DNA of 64,000 nucleotides from an uncultured Acetatifactor sp. Lineage in GTDB: Bacteria; Bacillota; Clostridia; Lachnospirales; Lachnospiraceae. The DNA is taken from NCBI GenBank assembly GCA_910579755.1, contig CAJTVB010000002.1:62001-126000 (forward strand). The letters are read 5' to 3'. Below the pieces are notes generated by a model that saw only the letters and a program-made list of their open reading frames with translations, was not told the origin of the DNA and did no database searches. Position 1 is the first letter of the stretch; each line of letters opens with the position of its first letter. This document shows positions 52,258 through 60,375 of this stretch, piece by piece. The position numbers and the translations under genes are program-made.

Positions 52258-52503
52258 ATGAGCGCACAATTGTTTGATAATTATGAGGAGGACGGGCAGC
52301 TTAGCTTTTTCGGGGCAGACGGCCCGGAGCTTGAGGAGGAGAGAGGAAAAGCGGAGGCGAAAGAGCAGGATCTGCCGCCCGGACCGGATATCCGGGTGGG
52401 CAGATGCAGTTGCTGCGGGCGTATGTTGATGGTGCTGGAAGAGGCGGGACGATACCTGTCATCCTGCACGAACTGCGGCGTGAGCTATGCTCAGGGTAAA
52501 TGA
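52258..52503 (+). CDS. Small zinc-ribbon protein
   Basis: Start at ATG 52258 after AAGGGGA. The 81-residue protein has an acidic first half (LFDNYEEDGQLSFFGADGPE) and a C-terminal zinc ribbon with two CxxC-type pairs: CSCCGRML and SSCTNCGVSY, 16-18 residues apart. No family recognised. Its 3' end overlaps the convergent AraC gene by 13 bases. It may bind RNA, DNA or a partner protein; nothing here decides. Confidence 0.65.
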   Translation: MSAQLFDNYEEDGQLSFFGADGPELEEERGKAEAKEQDLPPGPDIRVGRCSCCGRMLMVLEEAGRYLSSCTNCGVSYAQGK

Positions 52504-53366
52504 GAAGCGGCTTTGCGTTCGTTTCTGTAGGCTGCGGGGGTTTTTCCCGTGGCCTTTTTGAATGCCTGGGAAAAATAGGACTGGGAGGAGAACCCCAGCA
52601 TTGCCGAGACTTGCGCGATGGAACAGGCAGTGGATTCCAGAAGCGCCTTTCCCTCCTGAATTCTTTTCTGCAAAAGATAATTGATGGGAGAAAGTCCTGT
52701 ATATTTCGTAAAAGCGTGTACCATGTAGTATTTATTCATGTGGGTCAGCGCCACCAGGGTGTCCAGAGTGATATTTTCCGCATAGTGGGCATCCAGATAA
52801 TTTTGTATTTGCACACATTCGCGGCTCAGCGTGCCGCTGCTGCTTTTGACAATAGAGAGACTTTCGTTTCTCAGCATGCAAATCAGAAGCACTTCTAAAA
52901 GATTCTGGCAGACTGCCTCATAATTTTCTTCTTTTCTGGTGATTTCTTCCAGCATAATATTCAGGTATGCATAGACCTTGGAATTCTGCATATTGCATTT
53001 ATACACTGAACCGGAGGCGGTCTCCATGGAGAGAGCGTCCTGAGCAGGGACAATATTTTCAAAGGAGAAGGCAAGGCCGTCTATCCCCAGCACGATATAC
53101 TCCAGAGGAGCGGTTTGGAGTGATTTTTCCGTATGCTGTACGTGGGGATTAATGATGACCAGATCGTTTGTCCCCACAGGGAATTCCTGTCCCTCCGCTA
53201 TAAAAAATCCTCCTCCGCTCACCACATAAAACAGCTCGCTGAAGGGATGGGAGTGAAGAATGCTCTGCCAGTCCCCTTCATATTTTGAGGTGGTGATATA
53301 CAGCAGCACGGAGTTGACAAAGGAGGAGGGCTTTCTGCTTTCGATGCGGTGTCTGGTATTTCCCAT
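52491..53366 (-). CDS. AraC-family transcriptional regulator
   Basis: Start at ATG 53366 (MGNTRHRIESR), 6-7 bases after AAAGGAG; the ATG at 53381 supplies part of that site. The 291-residue protein has an N-terminal cupin sensor (ILHSHPFSELFYVVSGGGFF) and a C-terminal AraC HTH pair (LVALTHMNKYYMVHAFTKYT, QVSAMLGFSSQSYFSQAFKK). It is divergent from the binding-protein gene at 53827, so it likely controls the galacto/lacto-N-biose operon in response to a sugar. Confidence 0.9.
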   Translation of the reverse strand: MGNTRHRIESRKPSSFVNSVLLYITTSKYEGDWQSILHSHPFSELFYVVSGGGFFIAEGQEFPVGTNDLVIINPHVQHTEKSLQTAPLEYIVLGIDGLAFSFENIVPAQDALSMETASGSVYKCNMQNSKVYAYLNIMLEEITRKEENYEAVCQNLLEVLLICMLRNESLSIVKSSSGTLSRECVQIQNYLDAHYAENITLDTLVALTHMNKYYMVHAFTKYTGLSPINYLLQKRIQEGKALLESTACSIAQVSAMLGFSSQSYFSQAFKKATGKTPAAYRNERKAASHLP

Positions 53367-53578
53367 TTTTTCTCCTTTCATGAGTGGCCGTAGGTCCGGT
53401 GCCCTTCCGGCATATGCGCATACATTTGATTAAGCACAGTATACATTTATTTAGACATTTTGTCTATCGGAAAAGCAAGGCAAAATACCTAAAAAAGTAC
53501 CCGGAAAGCAATGAGAAAAAATGGAAAATAGAATGAAGGATATAGTAGAAAAAAATATTAAATAAAATAATACATAGA

Positions 53579-53590
53579 GAAAACGTTTCG
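53579..53590. promoter_or_regulatory. Operator-like palindrome GAAAACGTTTCG
   Basis: The core AAACGTTT (53581-53588) is a perfect palindrome of the LacI/CcpA type. It lies about 130 bases upstream of the -35 box of the next operon. The gap 53367-53826 is very A/T-rich and holds this site and the promoter at 53723. Confidence 0.45.
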
Positions 53591-53722
53591 ACCATATGCA
53601 TAAAAATATAATATAATTTTTATGTTTAATATATATCATGCACAATATAAAATATTTTTGATTAAAAATTTAAAAATGACCCAACAAAAGCAATATATAT
53701 AAAATAGTCAGCAATAATCGTG

Positions 53723-53751
53723 TTGAAAGTGACATTCAAGTAATATATAAT
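53723..53751 (+). promoter_or_regulatory. Promoter of the galacto/lacto-N-biose operon
   Basis: TTGAAA (53723-53728), 17-base spacer, TATAAT (53746-53751); the -10 is perfect. The ATG is 75 bases past the -10, after AAGGAGG. Confidence 0.75.
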
Positions 53752-53826
53752 TTGCTCATAACAGACAAAAGAGTCTGTTGTAGTAGCCAGTAACGAAAGC
53801 TTGCTGAGTTAAGGAGGAATTTATTT

Positions 53827-55251
53827 ATGAAAAAGAAAAAGATTTTTGCGACTTTGCTGGCGGCGGCCATGACAATGTCCATGCTGGCCGGGTGCGGCAA
53901 TCAGGATGCTCCCGCGGGTAATTCGGGGGATGCCGGAAATGACGGCGGAAGCACACAGGAACAGCAGTCCGAACAGGAGACCGAACAGGAGTCCCAGCAG
54001 GAATCTGATCAGGAAGAGGTTCAGGAGCAGGTATTGAAGGTGGCGGCTTTTGAAGGCGGTTATGGTTCCGATATGTGGCATGAGGTTGTGGCGGCCTTTG
54101 AGGCATCCCATCCCGGCGTCAAAGTGGAACTGACGATTGATAAGAAGCTGGAGGATGTGATCAGCCCCGGCATGAAGGCGGGAGATTATCCGGATGTAGT
54201 GCATCTTGCCACAGGGCGTGAAGCGGCGCTGACAGAGACGCTGACAAAGGAAAATGCACTTCTTCCACTGACGGATGTGCTGGAGATGACGGTACCCGGC
54301 GAAAGCGTAAAGGTGAAGGATAAGATCGTTTCCGGCTTTACCGATACGCTGGCCACCAATCCTTATGGCGACGGTGTGACCTATTATGCACCTATGTTCT
54401 ACAGCCCCTGCGGCCTGTTCTATAATGCGGGTCTGTTCAAGGAGAAGAACTGGGAAGTGCCCACCACCTGGGAAGAGATGTGGGCCCTGGGCGACAAGGC
54501 AAAAGAGGAAGGCATTGCGCTGTTCACCTACCCCACCACGGGATACTTTGATGCATTCACATATGCGACTCTGTCCTCCGCAGGCGGACCGGATTTCTTT
54601 GACAGCTGCATGACCTATGAGGACGGCGTGTGGGAGAGCGAGAATGCTACGAAGGTGTTTGAATTAATCGGAAAGCTGGCCCAGTATACGGAAGGTACAA
54701 CTGTGGCCAATGCCAACAACGATAACTTTACAAAGAATCAGCAGCTGATTCTGGATAACAAAGCGATTTTCTGCCCTAACGGCACATGGCTGCCTGAGGA
54801 GATGAAGGATGCGCCCAGAGCCGACGGCTTCGAGTGGGGCTTTATGGCGATCCCTGCAGTAAATGAAGGCGGAGCGGGATGTTCCTTCTGCTGGTTTGAG
54901 CAGATGTGGATTCCTGCAGCAGCGGAAAATCAGGATATGGCAAAAGAATTCGTGGCGTATATGTACTCTGATGAGGCGGCCAGAATCTTTGCGGGATCCA
55001 ATGCAATTCAGCCCATTGTCGGTGTCAGTGACTACCTGGAAGGCGACAACAAGCTGTTCTACAGCATCTATGATAACGGCGCTACCGCAGTTATGGGCGG
55101 ATTTGCCGCTACGGCTCCGGTAGAAGGCGCAAACATGCTGGATACCCTGTGCGGAACTGTCAACAGTATCGTGAGCGGTGACAAAACAGTTGCGGAATGG
55201 CAGGCGGCTGTGGAAGAAGTAAGCGACAAGTTCAGGGCGGCAATGGAATAA
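53827..55251 (+). CDS. Carbohydrate ABC solute-binding lipoprotein
   Basis: A 474-residue binding protein with a lipoprotein signal (FATLLAAAMTMSMLAG then Cys) and an acidic Gln/Glu/Ser linker (to about residue 60). The folded part has two lobes with LKVAAFEGGYGSDMWHEVVA, FYSPCGLFYNAGLFKEKNWE, LDNKAIFCPNGTWLPEEM. It probably binds galacto-N-biose or lacto-N-biose, because a GH112 phosphorylase closes the operon; that is inference. It precedes two permease genes after a terminator-like hairpin (55271). Confidence 0.9.
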   Translation: MKKKKIFATLLAAAMTMSMLAGCGNQDAPAGNSGDAGNDGGSTQEQQSEQETEQESQQESDQEEVQEQVLKVAAFEGGYGSDMWHEVVAAFEASHPGVKVELTIDKKLEDVISPGMKAGDYPDVVHLATGREAALTETLTKENALLPLTDVLEMTVPGESVKVKDKIVSGFTDTLATNPYGDGVTYYAPMFYSPCGLFYNAGLFKEKNWEVPTTWEEMWALGDKAKEEGIALFTYPTTGYFDAFTYATLSSAGGPDFFDSCMTYEDGVWESENATKVFELIGKLAQYTEGTTVANANNDNFTKNQQLILDNKAIFCPNGTWLPEEMKDAPRADGFEWGFMAIPAVNEGGAGCSFCWFEQMWIPAAAENQDMAKEFVAYMYSDEAARIFAGSNAIQPIVGVSDYLEGDNKLFYSIYDNGATAVMGGFAATAPVEGANMLDTLCGTVNSIVSGDKTVAEWQAAVEEVSDKFRAAME

Positions 55252-55270
55252 GATTTCAGATTTTCAGACA

Positions 55271-55309
55271 GGGCGCTCCAGAGGTCCCACCTTTGGGGCG
55301 CTCGTTTTA
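55271..55309 (+). terminator. Terminator-like hairpin between binding protein and permeases
   Basis: GCGCTCCAGAGGT (55273-55285) pairs with ACCTTTGGGGCGC (55289-55301) over 13 positions including two G-T pairs, loop CCC, then TCGTTTTAC. Likely a partial terminator that lowers permease expression. Confidence 0.7.
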
Positions 55310-55411
55310 CTACCATGATTGCTTTCCAATCACGGTGCAGATGGCCATCAGGCCGTTTTATGTCTGGAATAGGCACATGGCAGGAAAGCGGCTGTATCAG
55401 GAGGTGTGAAT

Positions 55412-56305
55412 GTGAAGCGGGGAAGAGCGAGAAGAGTTTTTATCGGGGTATGTGTGGCGCCGGCGGTGATTTTGTTCATTATTTTTATGCTGATTCCGAC
55501 CTTTAACGTGTTTAAAATGTCCCTTTATAAATGGGGCGGATATTCCAATACCAAGGAGTTTGTAGGATTAAATAATTTTAAAATACTGATGGAGGATACA
55601 AATTTTTTCCGCTCCTTCCAGAATACGGTGCTGCTGATCGTGTGCGTGACAGTTGTGACCATGGCGCTGGCGCTGATTTTTGCGGCGATTCTCTCCCGGG
55701 AAAAGATTGTGGGACAGAATTTTTACAGGATAATTTTTTACATACCTAACATATTGTCTGTGGTAGTTATTTCTGCTATTTTTTCGGCAATATATGATCC
55801 AAATAACGGGCTTTTAAACAGCATTATCGGAATTTTCCGGGGAAGCGACAAAACCCCGATTCTCTGGCTGGGGGATCAGAAGCTGGTGATCTACAGCCTG
55901 GTCATTGCCATGATCTGGCAGGCCATCGGATACTATATGGTAATGTACATGGCCAGTATGGCGGGCGTGCCGGAGAGCCTGTACGAATCGGCAAGTCTGG
56001 AGGGCGCCGGGAGAATACAGCAGTTTTTTTCCATCACTTTGCCGTTAATCTGGACCAATGTGAGAACCACCCTGACTTTTTTCGTGATCAGCTCCATTAA
56101 TTTAAGCTTTCTGTTTGTAAAGGCGCTTACAAGCGGGGGGCCGGACGGCTCTACGGAAGTGTTTTTGAGCTACATGTATAAGCAGGCCTATACCAATTCC
56201 TCTTACGGATACGGCATGGCTATCGGCGTGGTGGTATTTATATTCTCCTTCGGTTTGTCGGCGCTGGTCAACTTCGTCACCAAGAGAGAACCGTTGGAGT
56301 TTTAG
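55412..56305 (+). CDS. Sugar ABC transporter permease (MalF type)
   Basis: Start at GTG 55412, 7 bases after GGAGG (55400-55404); a GTG at 55406 is only 1 base from it. The 297-residue permease has six membrane helices and EAA loop YESASLEGAGRIQQFFSITL, in which the first Ala is Ser, a tolerated variant. It partners the permease that begins 9 bases downstream and receives sugar from the upstream binding lipoprotein. Confidence 0.9.
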   Translation: MKRGRARRVFIGVCVAPAVILFIIFMLIPTFNVFKMSLYKWGGYSNTKEFVGLNNFKILMEDTNFFRSFQNTVLLIVCVTVVTMALALIFAAILSREKIVGQNFYRIIFYIPNILSVVVISAIFSAIYDPNNGLLNSIIGIFRGSDKTPILWLGDQKLVIYSLVIAMIWQAIGYYMVMYMASMAGVPESLYESASLEGAGRIQQFFSITLPLIWTNVRTTLTFFVISSINLSFLFVKALTSGGPDGSTEVFLSYMYKQAYTNSSYGYGMAIGVVVFIFSFGLSALVNFVTKREPLEF

Positions 56306-56314
56306 GAGGAGCCC

Positions 56315-57196
56315 ATGAAAAAGAGAAAAGAAATGAGTTTCAACACATTGTATAAGCTTTTCATCTATGTGGCGCTGATCACTCTTGCTGTCAGCATCAT
56401 AGTGCCGGTGGGATGGGTATTCCTGGCATCCATAAAGGAAAATTCCGAGTTTTACGGGAATCCCTGGACCATGCCCAAGGGCGTTTACTTTCAAAATTTT
56501 GTGGACGCTTTCCAGAAGGCAAAAATGGGTGAGTATTTCCTGAACTCTATATTGGTGACGGTGATAGCCCTTCTGATTCTGTTGGTGGTGGCGCTGCCGG
56601 CGGCTTATGTGCTGGCCCGGTATCGCTTTAAGGGAAGTAAGCTGCTCAATGCCATGTTTATGGGCGGTCTGTTTATCAATGTCAATTATATTGTGGTACC
56701 CATATTTCTTATGTTTGTGGATGCAGATAAGTTTCTGAAGGGACTGGGGCTGAAAGGATTTTTCCTGAATAATCTTTTTGTGGTGGCACTGGTTTATGCG
56801 GCTACCGCCCTTCCTTTTACCATTTATCTGCTGTCAGGCTTCTTTGTGACCATACCCAGGGATTACGAGGAGGCTGCCTATGTGGACGGAAGCGGCTATT
56901 TCCGGACCATGGTTAAAATCATGATGCCCATGGCGCTTCCCAGTATTATCACTGTGATTTTGTTTAACTTTTTGTCCTTCTGGAATGAGTATATTATTTC
57001 CATGACAATGCTCACCAAGGATGCAAAAACGCTTCCGGTAGGATTGATGCAGCTGATGCAGGCGCAGAAGGCCGCCGCCAATTACGGACAGCTGTATGCG
57101 GGGCTTGTAATCGTGATGCTGCCTACTCTGATTTTGTATATCATGGTGCAGAAGAAGCTGACGCAGGGCATGAGCCTTGGCGGATTGAAGGGTTGA
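56315..57196 (+). CDS. Sugar ABC transporter permease (MalG type)
   Basis: A 293-residue permease with six membrane helices and EAA loop EEAAYVDGSGYFRTMVKIMM. TAGGAGGAG precedes the ATG, overlapping the upstream stop region. The C-terminus QKKLTQGMSLGGLKG is typical of the MalG class. With the MalF-type partner it completes the membrane part of the galacto/lacto-N-biose importer; an ATPase is not encoded nearby. Confidence 0.92.
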   Translation: MKKRKEMSFNTLYKLFIYVALITLAVSIIVPVGWVFLASIKENSEFYGNPWTMPKGVYFQNFVDAFQKAKMGEYFLNSILVTVIALLILLVVALPAAYVLARYRFKGSKLLNAMFMGGLFINVNYIVVPIFLMFVDADKFLKGLGLKGFFLNNLFVVALVYAATALPFTIYLLSGFFVTIPRDYEEAAYVDGSGYFRTMVKIMMPMALPSIITVILFNFLSFWNEYIISMTMLTKDAKTLPVGLMQLMQAQKAAANYGQLYAGLVIVMLPTLILYIMVQKKLTQGMSLGGLKG

Positions 57197-57246
57197 TTCT
57201 AAATCACATAGCTGCTTGGCGGGAAGGATAGGAGAGAGAAGCGAAT

Positions 57247-57411
57247 ATGAAATGGGTTAAAGGACTTTTAAAGCTGGCGCTTTTTGTAGTCAGCATGGCG
57301 CTTATAGTTGCAGGACAGCGGAATATAGGGCCGGTGGGACTGTTAATCATGCTGGCAGGGCTGGCGGGCATTCTGGTTCTGATGTTTTTGTATAACCGCA
57401 AATTTCAGTAG
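57247..57411 (+). CDS. Small two-helix membrane protein (DUF6903-like)
   Basis: A 54-residue protein with two hydrophobic helices (LLKLALFVVSMALIVAG and VGLLIMLAGLAGILVLMFLY) joined by QRNIGP, ending YNRKFQ. AGGAGAG precedes the ATG. I associate this small family with sugar-permease and phosphorylase operons of Lachnospiraceae (DUF6903, from memory). It sits between the last permease and the GH112 gene, so a helper role in the transporter is possible. Confidence 0.7.
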   Translation: MKWVKGLLKLALFVVSMALIVAGQRNIGPVGLLIMLAGLAGILVLMFLYNRKFQ

Positions 57412-57434
57412 AATGAAGATGATATTGATTGGTA

Positions 57435-57452
57435 TGCCCGCTGAAGCGGGCA
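57435..57452 (+). other. Hairpin before the GH112 ribosome site
   Basis: TGCCCGC (57435-57441) / GCGGGCA (57446-57452): 7 bp, tetraloop TGAA. It ends just ahead of the GGGGGAT ribosome site of the GH112 gene. A role in mRNA stability or translation is possible; no T-run, so not a terminator. Confidence 0.6.
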
Positions 57453-57464
57453 CGGGGGATAAGA

Positions 57465-59624
57465 ATGAATAACGAAAACAGAGGCAGGCTGACCCTGCCG
57501 ACAGACGTGGATATGGTGGAGGAGACCCTGCGCCTGAAGGAGCTTTTGGGGGCGGACGCTTTGAGAGACTGCGACGGAACCAATATGCCGGAAGCACTTT
57601 TGGAGAGTGACGCGAAAATTTATGCCACTTATTATACTACCAGAAAGGATAATCAGTGGGCAGAGAGCCACCCGGAGGAGGTCCAGCAGGAATATCTGAG
57701 CAGTGACCGGGTGACGGCCAGAGGAAACAGCCTGCGCATAGAGCTGATGAAGGGCTTTCACCGGGATCAGCTGAAGGTCAACACTATAGATTCTCCCAAA
57801 AGGTGGTGGGAGGTAATGGACAGGACAACCGGTCAGCCTGTGCCTGCGGAGCAGTGGGAATATGATGAGGAAACGGGAGAGGTAGTTATTCAGTCCATTC
57901 CTTATCATCAGTACACCGTAAGCTTTCTGGCGTTTCTGATCTGGGATCCGGTGCATATGTACAATTTCATTACCAATGACTGGAAAGATGCGCCTCACCA
58001 GCTTACCTATGATGTGCGCCAGCCCAAGACCCAGGCTTATGTAAAGAAAAAGCTGAAGAGATGGTGCCAGGAGAATCCCCAGGTGGATGTGGTGCGGTTT
58101 ACCACCTTCTTTCATCAGTTTACCCTGACCTTTGACGATCAGAAGCGGGAGAAATTTGTGGAGTGGTTCGGCTACAGCGCCAGCGTCAGCCCGTATATTC
58201 TGGAGCAGTTTGAAAAGTGGGCGGGATATCCTTTCAGGCCGGAATACATAGTGGATCAGGGATATCATAATTCCATATTCCGGGTGCCTTCTAAGGAGTT
58301 CCGGGACTTTATAGAGTTCCAGCAGATAGAGGTGTGTAAGCTGGCAAAGGAACTGGTGGATATTGTGCACAGCTATGGCAAGGAAGCCATGATGTTTTTG
58401 GGAGATCACTGGATCGGAACGGAACCCTTCGGAAAGTATTTTAAGGAAATCGGTCTGGATGCCGTGGTGGGATCTGTAGGCGACGGTGTCACACTGCGGA
58501 TGATCTCTGACATCAAAGGTGTAAAGTATACGGAAGGGCGTCTTCTGCCATACTTTTTCCCGGATGTATTTACCGAGGGAGGAGATCCCATCGGCGAGGC
58601 GCAGGAGAATTGGCTGAAGGCCAGACGGGCCATACTGCGGTCTCCTCTGGACAGGATCGGATACGGCGGATACCTGAAGCTGGCCAATGAATGGCCGGGC
58701 TTTATCGATCAGATTGGGCGGGTGGTGGAGGAATTCCGCCAGATCCATGCCAATTCCCAAGGAACAGGGGCCTATACGGCGCCCTTTAAGGTGGGAATTT
58801 TGAATTGCTGGGGGAATCTGAGAAGGTGGATGGCCAATCAGGTGCACCATGCCCTCTGGTACCGGGAGATATACTCCTATGTGGGAGTCATCGAATGTCT
58901 CAGCGGTATGCCCTTTGAGGTGGAGTTTATCACCTTTGAAGAGCTGAAGGAAGGAATTGATCCCGGGATCCGGGTGCTGATCAACGCAGGGGATGCTTAT
59001 ACATCCTGGAGCGGAGCGGAAAACTGGAAGGACGAGGCCGTGGTGTGCGCCGTTCGAAGGTTTGTGGATGCCGGCGGCGGATTTATCGGAGTGGGCGAGC
59101 CCAGCGCCTGCCAGTATCAGGGCCGGTATTTCCAGCTCAGTGATGTGCTGGGTGTGGACAGGGAGCTTGGTTTCTCCATGAGCACCGACAAATATAACGA
59201 AATGGACAGCAGGCATTTTATTCTGGAGGACATTGAGGGCGAGATCGATTTCGGTGAGGGAAAGAGCCGCATTTATGCGCAGGGTGAAAATTACCAGATC
59301 CTGAATATGGATGGAAAGTACAGCAGGCTGGTGGTAAACAGGTACGGAGAGGGACGGAGCGTGTATTTTGCAGGACTGCCCTATTCGCCGCAGAATTGCC
59401 GCATTTTGCTTCGGGCAATCTATTATGCAGCCCACAGGGAGGAGGATATGAAGAAGTATTATGTCTCCCATGTGGATACGGAGGTATGTGCGTTCGAAGA
59501 AACCGGAAAGATCGCGGTGATCAATAATTCCAGGGAACCCAGGAAGACGGATTTGTATGTAAAAGGAGAAATCCGCAGGCACTTGGATATGGCTCCCATG
59601 GAAATCTGCTGGGTGGAGATATAG
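57465..59624 (+). CDS. gnpA: 1,3-beta-galactosyl-N-acetylhexosamine phosphorylase (GH112)
   Basis: Start at ATG 57465 after GGGGGAT; the frame opens earlier at 57429. The 719-residue enzyme matches galacto-N-biose/lacto-N-biose phosphorylases: GRLTLPTDVDMVEETLRL near the start, VVRFTTFFHQFTLTFDD, MMFLGDHWIGTEPFGKYF with proposed catalytic acid D314 (about the position of Asp313 in the Bifidobacterium enzyme), and GGFIGVGEPSACQYQGRYFQ. It splits beta-1,3-Gal-GlcNAc/GalNAc with phosphate, giving Gal-1-P and the free amino sugar inside the cell. This places mucin or milk-oligosaccharide disaccharides in the diet. A strong terminator follows. Confidence 0.93.
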   Translation: MNNENRGRLTLPTDVDMVEETLRLKELLGADALRDCDGTNMPEALLESDAKIYATYYTTRKDNQWAESHPEEVQQEYLSSDRVTARGNSLRIELMKGFHRDQLKVNTIDSPKRWWEVMDRTTGQPVPAEQWEYDEETGEVVIQSIPYHQYTVSFLAFLIWDPVHMYNFITNDWKDAPHQLTYDVRQPKTQAYVKKKLKRWCQENPQVDVVRFTTFFHQFTLTFDDQKREKFVEWFGYSASVSPYILEQFEKWAGYPFRPEYIVDQGYHNSIFRVPSKEFRDFIEFQQIEVCKLAKELVDIVHSYGKEAMMFLGDHWIGTEPFGKYFKEIGLDAVVGSVGDGVTLRMISDIKGVKYTEGRLLPYFFPDVFTEGGDPIGEAQENWLKARRAILRSPLDRIGYGGYLKLANEWPGFIDQIGRVVEEFRQIHANSQGTGAYTAPFKVGILNCWGNLRRWMANQVHHALWYREIYSYVGVIECLSGMPFEVEFITFEELKEGIDPGIRVLINAGDAYTSWSGAENWKDEAVVCAVRRFVDAGGGFIGVGEPSACQYQGRYFQLSDVLGVDRELGFSMSTDKYNEMDSRHFILEDIEGEIDFGEGKSRIYAQGENYQILNMDGKYSRLVVNRYGEGRSVYFAGLPYSPQNCRILLRAIYYAAHREEDMKKYYVSHVDTEVCAFEETGKIAVINNSREPRKTDLYVKGEIRRHLDMAPMEICWVEI

Positions 59625-59636
59625 CAAAAAGAGAAG

Positions 59637-59666
59637 GCCGCAGGTAAATATTCCTGCGGCTTTTTG
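59637..59666 (+). terminator. Strong rho-independent terminator
   Basis: GCCGCAGG (59637-59644) / CCTGCGGC (59653-59660): 8 bp perfect, loop of 8, then TTTTTG. It ends the galacto/lacto-N-biose operon. Confidence 0.9.
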
Positions 59667-59737
59667 TATCTGTCGCTGAAGCGTCCCGCCGCAGACGGAG
59701 AATCTGCAAAAGACAGATTTTTATTTTAGAAAAATGG

Positions 59738-59766
59738 TTGCGCGGAATTTGTCAGAGTGGTATTTT
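59738..59766 (+). promoter_or_regulatory. Putative promoter of the NUDIX gene
   Basis: TTGCGC (59738-59743), 17-base spacer, TATTTT (59761-59766), 39 bases before the ATG. Both boxes are partial matches. Confidence 0.45.
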
Positions 59767-59805
59767 ACATATAGGAATTGAAGAACACGGAAGGATACTG
59801 CAGGG

Positions 59806-60300
59806 ATGAAGAGCAATTTGACGACGCTGTGCTATATAGAAAAGGGCAGCAGCTATCTGATGATGCACAGGGTGAAGAAAAAAAAGGATATCAATAAAGA
59901 CATGTGGATCGGAGTGGGCGGACATTTTGAAGGGGATGAATCCCCGGAGGAATGCCTGCTGCGTGAGACGAGAGAAGAAACAGGGCTGACATTGACATCC
60001 TGGAGACTGAGGGGGATTATTACTTTTATTACGGATGTCCAGCAGACAGAGTACATGTTCCTTTATACAGCGGATGGATATGAGGGGGAGATGACGGAAT
60101 GCAATGAAGGGATTTTGGAGTGGGTGCCTAAGGCGGAAGTATATAATCTTCCTATCTGGGAGGGAGACGAAATATTTTTCCGGCTGCTGGAGGAGGGCAG
60201 GGATTTCTTTTCCCTGAAGCTTCGCTATGTAGGCAGCAGGCTGGTGGAAGCGGTGCTGGACGGGAAGGAAATCGGAACTGTTCATGGCGGTGGGGAATGA
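59806..60300 (+). CDS. NUDIX hydrolase (8-oxo-dGTP diphosphatase-like)
   Basis: A 164-residue MutT-type protein starting LTTLCYIEKGSSYLMMHRVK, with Nudix box GGHFEGDESPEECLLRET then REETGLTL. The C-terminal extension (about 120-164) includes LPIWEGDEIFFRLLEEGRDF. It likely hydrolyses oxidised nucleotides or related compounds. It is separate from the NUDIX gene at 25743 and differs in length. A weak promoter precedes it. Confidence 0.88.
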   Translation: MKSNLTTLCYIEKGSSYLMMHRVKKKKDINKDMWIGVGGHFEGDESPEECLLRETREETGLTLTSWRLRGIITFITDVQQTEYMFLYTADGYEGEMTECNEGILEWVPKAEVYNLPIWEGDEIFFRLLEEGRDFFSLKLRYVGSRLVEAVLDGKEIGTVHGGGE

Positions 60301-60375
60301 GGGTTCACCTGAAAAGCATACCTGAGAGCTGGAAAGGCCCAGGCCGGCTTAAAATATAGAAGGGAGATATAAATC

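Noticed and set aside
57405..59627. 740-residue minus-strand frame opposite the GH112 gene
   Set aside because: Mirror of a strongly coding, family-recognised gene; long only because of low stop density in the antisense frame.
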